Part shown: piece by piece, positions 34,734 through 42,945 of the stretch
How positions within the stretch are numbered: the stretch's first letter is position 1
Layout of the letters: each line of letters starts with the position of its first letter
Origin: Lachnospiraceae bacterium
GTDB lineage: Bacteria; Bacillota; Clostridia; Lachnospirales; Lachnospiraceae
NCBI GenBank assembly: GCA_022769665.1
Contig: JALEIR010000018.1
Coordinates: 1-61,766, forward strand
DNA length: 61,766 nt
Direction: 5' to 3'
Notes under the pieces: model-generated
Seen by the model: only the letters and a program-made list of their open reading frames with translations
Databases searched by the model: none
Told to the model about the DNA's origin: nothing
Position numbers and translations under genes: made by a program

Positions 34734-35501
34734 ATGAAAAAAATGATGAAAAAGATTGCAGTAATTTTGTCAATGGCTATGCTGGTATGCGGACTGGCAG
34801 CCTGCGGAGGCGACAGTGCAAAGAACAGTGATACCATTACCTTTGGAACCAACGCGGAGTTCCCTCCCTTTGAATTCGTTGCTTCCAACGGTGTTATCGG
34901 TCAGTATGACGGTATCGACATGGCTATCGCAAAGCAGATTGCAGAAAAGAACGGCATGACAGCAGAAATCGAGAATATGGAATTCGATTCTCTTCTGATT
35001 GCCCTGGAGAACGGACAGATTGATGCGGTAATTGCGGGTATGACAGTAACAGATGAAAGAAAAGAGGAAGCAGATTTCTCCACACCTTATTACGAAGCAA
35101 CGCAGGTTATGATTGTGAAGGAGGATTCTGATATCAAAAAGGCTTCCGACATGGAGGGAAAGAGAATTTGTGTCATTCAGGGATACACAGGAGAAACTTG
35201 CGTGAATGATATGGGCTATGCTTATGAGGCATTCAAAAAGGGCACCGAAGCGGTTATGGAGCTGGTAAACGGTAAGTGTGATGTAGTTGTTATTGACTCT
35301 GCTACCGCAAGAAAATACGTAAACGATAATGAGGGACTGAAAATTGTAGAGGATCCGGAGGCGTTTGAAGGTGAGCAGTATGCCATAGCCGTAAAGAAGG
35401 GCAACACCGAGCTCCTTGACAAGATTAACAAGGTAATCGAGGAGATGCTGGCAGACGGTACAATATCGGATTTGGCTGTTAAGTACTCTGAGGCTGAATA
35501 A
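34734..35501 (+). CDS. Polar amino-acid-binding lipoprotein
   Basis: A 255-residue binding protein. The signal MKKMMKKIAVILSMAMLVC ends in lipobox LAAC, followed by TITFGTNAEFPPFEF, a family 3 solute-binding protein start. A GMTVTDERKEEADFSTPYYE segment matches the hinge region of glutamine/cystine-type proteins. AAAAAGGAGAG precedes the ATG. A perfect 7-bp hairpin (GCAGTTC/GAACTGC, 34680-34702) in the 79-base gap may protect or modulate this part of the mRNA. Confidence 0.92.
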   Translation: MKKMMKKIAVILSMAMLVCGLAACGGDSAKNSDTITFGTNAEFPPFEFVASNGVIGQYDGIDMAIAKQIAEKNGMTAEIENMEFDSLLIALENGQIDAVIAGMTVTDERKEEADFSTPYYEATQVMIVKEDSDIKKASDMEGKRICVIQGYTGETCVNDMGYAYEAFKKGTEAVMELVNGKCDVVVIDSATARKYVNDNEGLKIVEDPEAFEGEQYAIAVKKGNTELLDKINKVIEEMLADGTISDLAVKYSEAE

Positions 35502-35558
35502 TACAGGCAGTGTCCCGCTAAGTGTTTGAAAACATAGTGAAGAAAGTTTGGGTTGAGA

Positions 35559-35590
35559 AGCCCTTCACCGAGAGGTGGAGGGCTTTTTCG
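35559..35590 (+). terminator. Terminator of the amino-acid transporter operon
   Basis: An 11-bp stem AGCCCTTCACC (35559-35569) with GGTGGAGGGCT (35574-35584), loop GAGA, then TTTT. Confidence 0.9.
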
Positions 35591-35732
35591 TACACGGAAA
35601 TATTGGGAGGCGGAGTTCTGAGAAAAGTGAGCAAAATATGATGGGAAGAGGACAAGATATGACGGGCAATGTTCCCGGCAGGGGTGTATAATAGTAAACA
35701 AAGTAAAATATTTAAATTAGGAGGAGAAAGTT

Positions 35733-36878
35733 ATGTTAGCAGTGAAAGCGCCTATGGGTTGGAATTCCTGGAATACTTTTGGGGGCAATATCAATGAGCA
35801 GCTGATTATGGAAATGGCGGATGCCATTGTTGAAAAGGGATATCGGGCTGCAGGGTATGAGTATGTTATTATCGATGATTGCTGGTCGCTGAAGGAGCGG
35901 GTGGACGGCAGGCTGGTGCCTGATCCTGCACTTTTTCCTCACGGTATGAAGTATGTATCGGACTATATACATTCCAAGGGACTGAAATTCGGTATGTATT
36001 CCTGTGCAGGCTTTATGACCTGTGCCGGATATCCCAGCAGTTACGGACACGAGTTTGAGGATGCAAAGCAGTTTGCGGAATGGGGCGTGGATTATTTAAA
36101 ATATGATTTCTGCAACTTCCCATCCAGTGGAGACGCTAAAAATGCGTATTTAACTATGGCAATGGCTTTGAGAAACAGCGGCAGGGATATCCTGTTCGCT
36201 GCCTGCAACTGGGGTGTGGAAAATCCTTCGGGTTGGATGCGTTCCAGAGGAGCACACAGTTACCGTTCCACGGGAGATATTTTTGACGTCCCGAAAAGCT
36301 ATAAAGATATTTTCAGAAGTCAGGCGGAGAACATCGAGAACAATGCTCCCGGCTGTTACAACGATATGGACATGTTGATTGTGGGTATGCACGGCAAGGG
36401 AAATGTGGGGCTAAACGGATGCAGTGATACACAGTATTTACAGCATTTTGCCATGTGGGCATTTATGGGTTCTCCGTTGATTATCGGTTCCGACCTGAGA
36501 AATCTGGATGACGAAAACGAGAGAACACTGCTCTGCAAAGGGCTGATTTCCATTAATCAGGATGAGGAGTGCAGACCTGCTTTTATGGTTGGACACAACG
36601 GCGACAAAACCTATACCATGGCAAAAATCATGAGTGGCAATCGTATTGCACTGGGTTTCTTCAACCTGGATTCTGCTAATGATTGGGAGAATAACATGAG
36701 CATTTCTTTTGATGATTTGGGTATTCATTCCGAGTCCGGCATTGCATTGAAACTGACGGATGCAATCACGGGAGAGGCACTGGGAATCTACAAGGACGGA
36801 TACCGCTGCAACATCAAGGTGGATGAATGTAAAGTACTTATCGGAGAATTGATCGGTGATGAAAGAAGAGTGTTGTAA
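35733..36878 (+). CDS. GH27 family alpha-galactosidase
   Basis: A 381-residue cytoplasmic enzyme of glycoside hydrolase family 27. The start contains MGWNSWNTF, a hallmark of the family, then VIIDDCW. The nucleophile is D125 in YLKYDFCNF and D182 (STGDIF) is a plausible acid/base. No signal peptide precedes it. It removes terminal alpha-galactose, or possibly alpha-N-acetylgalactosamine. It is the second alpha-galactosidase in the window, unrelated in sequence to the GH36 enzyme. TAGGAGGAGAAAG is a strong ribosome binding site. Confidence 0.94.
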   Translation: MLAVKAPMGWNSWNTFGGNINEQLIMEMADAIVEKGYRAAGYEYVIIDDCWSLKERVDGRLVPDPALFPHGMKYVSDYIHSKGLKFGMYSCAGFMTCAGYPSSYGHEFEDAKQFAEWGVDYLKYDFCNFPSSGDAKNAYLTMAMALRNSGRDILFAACNWGVENPSGWMRSRGAHSYRSTGDIFDVPKSYKDIFRSQAENIENNAPGCYNDMDMLIVGMHGKGNVGLNGCSDTQYLQHFAMWAFMGSPLIIGSDLRNLDDENERTLLCKGLISINQDEECRPAFMVGHNGDKTYTMAKIMSGNRIALGFFNLDSANDWENNMSISFDDLGIHSESGIALKLTDAITGEALGIYKDGYRCNIKVDECKVLIGELIGDERRVL

Positions 36879-37059
36879 AAAGTGCGGCAGAAAGCTGAGC
36901 CGGGACGAAATCGGATTACATAAAAAGCTTTTCAACCGGGCAGCGGAATCTTTTTACTGTATTTCCTGCAGCGCAGAGTATTTTGGAGTTACCACAGCTC
37001 TCTTGGAAGAAAAAATCATTCAATTTAAGGAGATGGGTTGTACACTTTTTGAGAAATGA
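36859..37059 (+). CDS. Small zinc-ribbon protein, 66 aa
   Basis: A short protein with CCKKCG near the start and CISC near residue 35, which together can bind one zinc ion. The rest (EYFGVTTALLEEKIIQFKEMG) looks helical. It overlaps the end of the GH27 gene by 20 bases and precedes the GH74-like gene. Function unknown; a regulatory or chaperone-like role would be guesswork. A GTG one codon upstream is an alternative start. Confidence 0.75.
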   Translation: MKEECCKKCGRKLSRDEIGLHKKLFNRAAESFYCISCSAEYFGVTTALLEEKIIQFKEMGCTLFEK

Positions 37060-37170
37060 AAGCATAGCCTCTGCGATTAGGGGTAGAGAAATTTTCCTCC
37101 TGATTGTATAATCAAAGTAACTGTTTCTTTGGGACAGCGAAAAGATGATGCAGTCAGGGGGATTTTTTTG

Positions 37171-39630
37171 ATGAAACAAGTACCATACGAATATCGCAAC
37201 TTACCTATTCCCGGAGGTGGATACGTTACAGGTTTCCTTTATTCAGAGAAAGAGCGGGATGTACTGTATATCAGGACAGACATTGGAGGAACCTACCGGT
37301 TTGATGTAAAAGAACAGCGTTGGATTAGCTTGATTCCTCATGTGACAATGGAGGATTTGAGCGAGACATTTCCGATTGCCCTGGCTATTGATGAGGAAAA
37401 ACCCGGCAGCCTTTATATTGCCTGCGGTGTAAATCGTCCGGGTTCAGGTGTACTGGCAATTTCCGATGATTACGGGGAAAACTTTGTCTATGAGAAGATT
37501 CCGGTGATGATACATGGTAATTTGAACGGCAGGGGAACGGATGAGAGATTGTTTGTAAAGGGAAATGTTATCTACTATGCTTCTCAACAGGAAGGATTGT
37601 GGCGCAGTGAGGATAGGGGACATAATTGGAAAAAGGTGGATGCTATGCCGGAGGAGTACCTTACCTTTGTGACAGAAATAGAGGGCATGCTCCTTGTGGG
37701 CACAGCAGGCGTGACTACCGGAACAGGGATGGGTTCAGGCGAGGGTGACAACGCAGAAGCCATAGTTCCCATGCGTGGTCACAGTCTTTACATATCGTAT
37801 GACAATGGATTCACTTTTGAAGAAGTTCAAGAGCCTGAAAATCATGTGGTGGAAGGCTGCAGGCTGAACGGATTGGTGGCACAACGCTGGTGCAGAGACG
37901 AAAAGTATCTTTATGTTACCTTTGCTTCTACAGGAAGGCGTTCTTATGTTTTGGAAAACGGATACAGCTGCGATTCCGGAGATACCATTGACGGACATGT
38001 TGTCAGATATCCTTTTATAAAAACCCGGAGCGATGAGGCAAAACAGGTTCAGGCAGCAACAGCAGAAAACGGAACAAGAGAAGACGACATGACGTTGGAT
38101 GCATTATGGGAATGGCGCCTGGGCAGCATGGAGGACATTACACCCGGCAGTGCTTCTGCGGTAAAGGGCATTGGCCTGGAGAACGTTAAGCGAGGAGATA
38201 TTCTGGATTACGGATTTTCCGGCATCAGTGTATCGAGGCAGACGCCGGGAATGCTGGTAGCATCCACTATAGTGAAAGATGACGGGGACAGCATTTTCCT
38301 TTCGAGAGATTACGGTGAAAGCTGGAAGCAGATATTATATGATTTGTCGGAGGGAGAGATTTCTTTCCGCGCACCTTATATGCGTCCGAAATGTAATGGC
38401 GGTCATTCTCTGATTCATTGGCTCAGCGATATAAAAATAAATCCCTTTGATGACAGGGAAGCCTGGTTTAATTCCGGAACAGGAGTGTTCCGGACACGAA
38501 ATCTGAAGGATAAAGTATGCAGGTTTACGGATTGGTGCGATGGCATTGAGGAGACGGTTCATCTAAATATTTACAGTATGCCCAAGGGGAAAGTACAGGT
38601 GATTGATATTTTGGGGGATTTAGGGGGCTTTGCCTTCGAGGAGTTGGACAAACCCTGCGGAAATTCCTTTGCGGATGCGGAAGGAAATCGATATATTACC
38701 TGCATCAATGCTGATTTTTCCGATGTTCATCCGGAGTGGCTGGTGGTGACACCCAGGGGAAACTGGACGGGAAAGACTTTTGGCGGACTGATTTTATCCA
38801 AGGATCAGGGAAAGACTTTTGAACGTCTCTCCATGCCTTTTGGATTGACGGAGGATTTGGATGAGGCACTGCATTTGATTGAACATCCCAATGTGAATTC
38901 AGGTTGGGTTGCCATGTCTCCCGACGGACAAAATATCGTCTGGGCTGTGGCGGAAGGAATTGAACTGCCGGTGCGCAGACTGATTGCCAGCCATGACGGT
39001 GGTAAGACTTTTTCCTGTTGTACAGTGTATGATAAGAACGATTGCCTGAAAACTACAGGTAAGGTAAAAGTGTTCTCGGACAGAACAGACAGCAGTCTTT
39101 TTTATGGCTTCGGAGAACATTCGGACTTTTATATCAGCCACGACGGCGGAAGCGTCTATCGAGAGTACGAACTGCCGGTAGAATTTCCGAAAGTTGAGTT
39201 TGGACTGATTGACTGTGCCAACAAAACGGAGGTACGAGGTGAGACAGGCAGACAGGGCATATTCTACCTGGCAATCGGAGAAGGCGGCATCTGGAAACTG
39301 GAATATTGCAGAGAGACAGACAAGGTCAGCCTGACCAGACTTACAGCCCCCGGAATTGTCGCTTACCGTATGGGGTTGGGATTAGGCTCCCCGGACGGAG
39401 ATTATTACAGAGATTCCAAAGCCATTTATTTTAACGGTATTGTGGAAGGAAAGTACGGATTTTATCGAACGTCGGACCAGGGAGAGACATTTGAACGTCT
39501 GAATACGGACAGACAGATGTTTGGAGAAATCAACAGTATTGACGGTGACTGTCGAACCTTCGGCAGATTTTATCTGGCAACAGGCTCCAACGGAGTCAAG
39601 TGGGGAGCCGTATGTGGAATAAACCGATAA
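37171..39630 (+). CDS. GH74-like beta-propeller glycoside hydrolase
   Basis: An 819-residue protein whose N-terminus matches GH74 xyloglucanases: GGGYVTGFLYS, then YIRTDIGGTYRFD with candidate catalytic D37, and later ILGDLGGFAFEEL with candidate D483. Repeated SxDxGxxF/W motifs (ISDDYGENF, SEDRGHNW, SYDNGFTF, SRDYGESW, SKDQGKTF, SHDGGKTF, TSDQGETF) mark the two seven-bladed propellers. There is no signal peptide, unlike most GH74 enzymes, so it may act on imported oligosaccharides. The ATG at 37171 is preferred; the frame is open for 14 more codons upstream. The sensor-kinase relic overlaps its end. Confidence 0.85.
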   Translation: MKQVPYEYRNLPIPGGGYVTGFLYSEKERDVLYIRTDIGGTYRFDVKEQRWISLIPHVTMEDLSETFPIALAIDEEKPGSLYIACGVNRPGSGVLAISDDYGENFVYEKIPVMIHGNLNGRGTDERLFVKGNVIYYASQQEGLWRSEDRGHNWKKVDAMPEEYLTFVTEIEGMLLVGTAGVTTGTGMGSGEGDNAEAIVPMRGHSLYISYDNGFTFEEVQEPENHVVEGCRLNGLVAQRWCRDEKYLYVTFASTGRRSYVLENGYSCDSGDTIDGHVVRYPFIKTRSDEAKQVQAATAENGTREDDMTLDALWEWRLGSMEDITPGSASAVKGIGLENVKRGDILDYGFSGISVSRQTPGMLVASTIVKDDGDSIFLSRDYGESWKQILYDLSEGEISFRAPYMRPKCNGGHSLIHWLSDIKINPFDDREAWFNSGTGVFRTRNLKDKVCRFTDWCDGIEETVHLNIYSMPKGKVQVIDILGDLGGFAFEELDKPCGNSFADAEGNRYITCINADFSDVHPEWLVVTPRGNWTGKTFGGLILSKDQGKTFERLSMPFGLTEDLDEALHLIEHPNVNSGWVAMSPDGQNIVWAVAEGIELPVRRLIASHDGGKTFSCCTVYDKNDCLKTTGKVKVFSDRTDSSLFYGFGEHSDFYISHDGGSVYREYELPVEFPKVEFGLIDCANKTEVRGETGRQGIFYLAIGEGGIWKLEYCRETDKVSLTRLTAPGIVAYRMGLGLGSPDGDYYRDSKAIYFNGIVEGKYGFYRTSDQGETFERLNTDRQMFGEINSIDGDCRTFGRFYLATGSNGVKWGAVCGINR

Positions 39631-39966
39631 AGAAATTAAGCAGATTATTTGCAAATGTGCATCTGCGGGAAAAAATGTTTCTCTTTTATATCATCGGTGG
39701 CGTATTACCCATGCTGCTGGCTGACGTGTATATGTATACTTCTGTCCGCAATGTCATGATTGAGCAGGAGAAAGAGACGGAAAAGGATGAATTGTCCATG
39801 ATTGCCGACTCTGTAAACGAGAGTATTGCTGTGATTTAGGGATTTGTCAAAACGATTGTACTTTGACGAGAACATAGAACATATCGCCTTTACGAAGTAT
39901 GAGAATTATGAGGAAATTCTGGAGGATTACAGGAATTATTCTACCATTGCCGACTACATGAAATAA
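39612..39966 (+). pseudogene. YesM-like sensor kinase, truncated and frameshifted
   Basis: The first 75 codons encode the start of a two-component sensor of the YesM/LytS type: a basic start, one membrane segment (MFLFYIIGGVLPMLLADVYMY) and SMIADSVNESIAVI. TAG at 39837-39839 ends this frame, but one base later the protein continues as RDLSKRLYFDENIEHIAF to YSTIADYMK and stops at 39966. One extra T in the ATTT run at 39834-39837 explains the shift. The rest of the sensor, kinase and ATPase domains are absent. Its start overlaps the GH74-like gene end by 19 bases. Confidence 0.8.
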
Positions 39967-39967
39967 G

Positions 39968-40759
39968 AGAAGCACAGTAGATGCTTTTATGGCAGGTGAA
40001 GATATCAAAGAGGATATCAAAAATGACATCAAAGCGGATAAGAAAACACTGAGAACCGGATTAAAAGAAACCTTCGGAAGCCGTGCTTTGCTGGGAATCA
40101 TTCTTTCTGCGTTGCTAATGCTGTTGGCTACGCTGATGTCACAGGGTATCAACAATTATCTGTATGCAGACTATTTTAAGGACACCAAAGCACTTTCTTT
40201 ATCTGCCATGCTTCAGCTTCCCGTCATGGTAATACTTGCTGCTTTTTCTACCAAGCTGGCAGTGAAGTTCGGCAAACGAGAGTGTGGAATCGCAGGCATG
40301 CTGCTTTCGGGTATTCTGTATGTAGTAATCGGTCTTCTGCATGTGGAAAATGTTTGGGTGTATATCGGATTGATTTTCTTTGCCATGATTGGAATGAGCT
40401 TCTTCAGCATGCAGTGCTATGCGCTGGTAACGGACGTCATTGATGACAACATTGATGACAAAGAGGTTAAGACCGGCAAGAGAGATGACGGTACTATTTA
40501 TGGCGTATATTCCTTCTCCCGTAAAATCGGACAGGCTCTGGCCGGAGGAATGAGCGGCTGGGCGCTTGCATTCATCGGCTATGATGAACTGGCGGTTGCA
40601 CAGACAGAGCAGGTGGCAAAAGGTATTTACAATATCTCTACCTTTTTCCCGGGGATTGTTTATCTGTTGGGGGCTGCGGTATTGTTTTTCATCTATCCCC
40701 TGAGCAAGGAGAGAGTGGAAAGCAACGTAGCGGAGCTGGAAAAGCGTCACGCAAAATAA
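39968..40759 (+). pseudogene. C-terminal half of a GPH-family sugar symporter
   Basis: The fragment encodes about 260 residues of a glycoside-pentoside-hexuronide:cation symporter (MelB group): a charged loop (EDIKEDIKNDIKADKKT), then about six membrane segments, the MQCYALVTDVIDDN motif and GTIYGVYSFSRKIGQAL. Full-length proteins have about 450 residues and twelve segments, so the N-terminal half is gone. It follows the broken sensor kinase directly, indicating one deletion that fused the two genes. An ATG at 39989 exists but a half transporter is unlikely to work. Confidence 0.82.
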
Positions 40760-40765
40760 GGTGAA

Positions 40766-41458
40766 TCAATATTTCAAAATATCAATGATAGAATCCAGTT
40801 TTTGACAGTCAGGCGGAAGTTCACCGGCCGGTTCGGGAGACTGCTTTGTGTGTACATACATGCTGGCAAGTCCGTTGTTATGTGCACCCCAAGCATCCGC
40901 CTGCCAGTCGTTCCCGGTCATGACACAGGTCTTGGGGTCAAGGTTGTATTTACTCAGCAAAGCTGTGTAAAACTGTTTGGAGGGTTTCATAAAACCGATA
41001 TCGGAAGAGATAAAAATGTCATCAAAAAGGTCATAGATGCCCAGAGAGCGAATTTCCGGTACTGTAAACAGACGCTGGGCATTGGAAAGAAGATATACCT
41101 TTTTCCCGCGGTGATGCAATTCCTCAAGCATTTCCCGGGCACCGTCAAAGAGTTTGACGTATTGTAAAGACAGGGTGCGGAACATCAAAGCCCAGTGAGC
41201 GATCATTTCATTGGTGGGTTCCACGCCCTTTTCCGTGTAAAGCTTACGCAGGGAACATGCTAAATCAACCTCTGTCTCGGGGGTGCTTCTCAGCTCATCG
41301 ATATAGCATCGATAAGCTCTGCGCAGTTCACCGGAATCATAGGGAGCACCCTGCAGTGTCATGTACCGAGCCATGTTTTCCCAAAGAGAAGGTTTGCTTT
41401 CATTGGTGTGGATATCTACCAGAGTTCCATATAAATCAAAAATATAATTTTCGTACAT
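40766..41458 (-). CDS. HAD-superfamily hydrolase
   Basis: A 230-residue phosphatase-like protein of the HAD superfamily. Motif I is FDLYGTLVD (nucleophile Asp present, the usual second Asp is Tyr, as in dehalogenase-like members), motif II is LLSNAQ, the motif III lysine is likely in FMKPSKQF, and motif IV is MTGNDWQADAWGA. The helical cap lies between motifs I and II. The substrate is unknown. GAGAGG precedes the ATG by 6 bases. It is convergent with the symporter fragment. Confidence 0.9.
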   Translation of the reverse strand: MYENYIFDLYGTLVDIHTNESKPSLWENMARYMTLQGAPYDSGELRRAYRCYIDELRSTPETEVDLACSLRKLYTEKGVEPTNEMIAHWALMFRTLSLQYVKLFDGAREMLEELHHRGKKVYLLSNAQRLFTVPEIRSLGIYDLFDDIFISSDIGFMKPSKQFYTALLSKYNLDPKTCVMTGNDWQADAWGAHNNGLASMYVHTKQSPEPAGELPPDCQKLDSIIDILKY

Positions 41459-41538
41459 AGTATACCTCTCACAAATCTCATGTTATTATACAAATAACAA
41501 AAAATTGCGAAAAAGGCAATAGGTTTCGAAAAAATGTA

Positions 41539-42537
41539 CTAATCAGTCCTGCGCGCGGGACCGGTAGAACCTCTGACAATTAAAGGCGCTCGGAGCATAA
41601 TGGAACCGATGGGCAGGTCGTTTTGAAGACAGGACATGGCGTAATAGCCCGCTTTTCCCAAAGCGGTGCGGTCCTGACGTACTGTGGTGAGAGGCGGATC
41701 CGTATAGGCTGTCATGGGAAGATCGTCGAATCCTACAATGCTTAAATCCTCCGGAATCCGCAGACCTTTATCGTTACATTCCGTAATTGCGGAAATGGCA
41801 CGAACATCATGAGAGCAGATAATAGCAGTAATTCCAATGTCGTACATCCGCTTCACGTGCTCTTTGGTGGAGTCGTTTACATAATATCCGAGACCAATGT
41901 AATTATCATTGATTTCCAGATTGTATTTGGACAATGCGTTGATGTAGGCATTGTAACGTGCTTTTAGGATATAGGATTCCAGCGGGCCTGAGATGAGGCC
42001 TATTTTTTTGTGCCCCAAATCCAGAAGATGCTTTACAATCTGGTCGAAACCTTCCTGACAGTCACATCCCACTGAGGCAATATGTGGATTACTGCTGATG
42101 TAATTATCATAAAGTACCGCAGGAATTTTGCTGGATTTGAACTCCGGCATCCAGGGATCAATCAGGGAAAAGCCCAGTACGAACGCACCCAGGTAGCCGT
42201 TTTGAATCATGAACACACCATAGGGTATATTCCGTTGAAAATCCTTGTCTATGGGAATGATGTCAACTGTCCAACCGTCAGGTTCCGCCATCTGTTTAAA
42301 ACCCTGTATAATGTCGTGACCGAATTGATTTGGTGTGTTGTAATCCATATTTTCTATAATGATGCAAAGCTTTTTTTCACGATTGTTCAGGCGCTTGTTA
42401 CTGTAGCCCAGTTCCACCGCTGTCTCCAGTATTTTTTTGCGCATTTCTTCACTGATATCCGTGGCATTGTTTAGCCCCTTGGATACCGTGCTCTTCGATA
42501 CACCCAGCTTTGCGGCAATGTCATTGATTGTAGCCAT
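41539..42537 (-). CDS. LacI-family transcriptional regulator
   Basis: A 332-residue repressor. The N-terminal helix-turn-helix is complete (TINDIAAKLGVSKSTVSKGL), followed by a hinge and a sugar-binding domain resembling periplasmic binding proteins (IGLISGPLESYI, then ICSHDVRAISAI and IVGFDDLPMTAY). It is divergent from the pullulanase operon and separated from it by 408 bases with dyad sites that fit LacI-family operators. It most likely controls that operon in response to an alpha-glucan sugar; this is inferred from position. Confidence 0.93.
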   Translation of the reverse strand: MATINDIAAKLGVSKSTVSKGLNNATDISEEMRKKILETAVELGYSNKRLNNREKKLCIIIENMDYNTPNQFGHDIIQGFKQMAEPDGWTVDIIPIDKDFQRNIPYGVFMIQNGYLGAFVLGFSLIDPWMPEFKSSKIPAVLYDNYISSNPHIASVGCDCQEGFDQIVKHLLDLGHKKIGLISGPLESYILKARYNAYINALSKYNLEINDNYIGLGYYVNDSTKEHVKRMYDIGITAIICSHDVRAISAITECNDKGLRIPEDLSIVGFDDLPMTAYTDPPLTTVRQDRTALGKAGYYAMSCLQNDLPIGSIMLRAPLIVRGSTGPARRTD

Positions 42538-42610
42538 GAATACGGAAAATCCTTTCGTTTCGATTATTTTTCATGAAACATTACAACATAAACGGAAAAA
42601 CTTCTTCCTA

Positions 42611-42639
42611 ATTATATCAGGGCAAAACGGAAAAAACAA
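42611..42639 (-). promoter_or_regulatory. Promoter of the LacI-family regulator gene
   Basis: On the minus strand TTGTTT (42634-42639) and TATAAT (42611-42616) are 17 bases apart, with TGA just before the -10. A TTTCATGAAA palindrome lies between it and the gene. Confidence 0.65.
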
Positions 42640-42739
42640 GAAAATCACTAAACATTTGAGGAACTCAAAATAAGTGCGGACCCAAAATCCTTTAAAAACG
42701 TGTAGCTTTAAGCGTATGGAGCGAAAACTGCTTCTGTAA

Positions 42740-42751
42740 TGTTTCGAAACA
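42740..42751. promoter_or_regulatory. Candidate LacI-family operator
   Basis: TGTTTCGAAACA is a perfect 12-base palindrome with a central CG, the usual form of LacI-family operators. It lies about 90 bases upstream of the pullulanase -35. Confidence 0.6.
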
Positions 42752-42842
42752 ATGAACTGAAAATAATTCGAAAGACACAACAAATTGCACAAAAATGATT
42801 CTGTTACGAGAGAAAAGTAGATATTCTGCACAAACCGAAGCG

Positions 42843-42871
42843 TTGACGCTCAAATACTAATGTGCTAATAT
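42843..42871 (+). promoter_or_regulatory. Promoter of the pullulanase operon
   Basis: TTGACG (42843-42848) and TAATAT (42866-42871) are spaced by exactly 17 bases. Confidence 0.7.
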
Positions 42872-42890
42872 CACGTTAATAAGAACGGAA

Positions 42891-42914
42891 CGAAACATTT
42901 ACAAAAAAGTTTCG
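42891..42914. promoter_or_regulatory. Split operator-like inverted repeat downstream of the promoter
   Basis: CGAAAC (42891-42896) and GTTTCG (42909-42914) are inverted half-sites identical to those of the 42740 palindrome. They lie just downstream of the expected transcription start, where a repressor would block elongation. Confidence 0.45.
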
Positions 42915-42945
42915 GGAACATATACTATGCGGGGAGATACGGAAA

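Noticed and set aside
42740..42751. CcpA catabolite response site
   Set aside because: The palindrome TGTTTCGAAACA lacks the usual cre core (TGNNANCGNTNNCA), and fits a local LacI-family repressor better.
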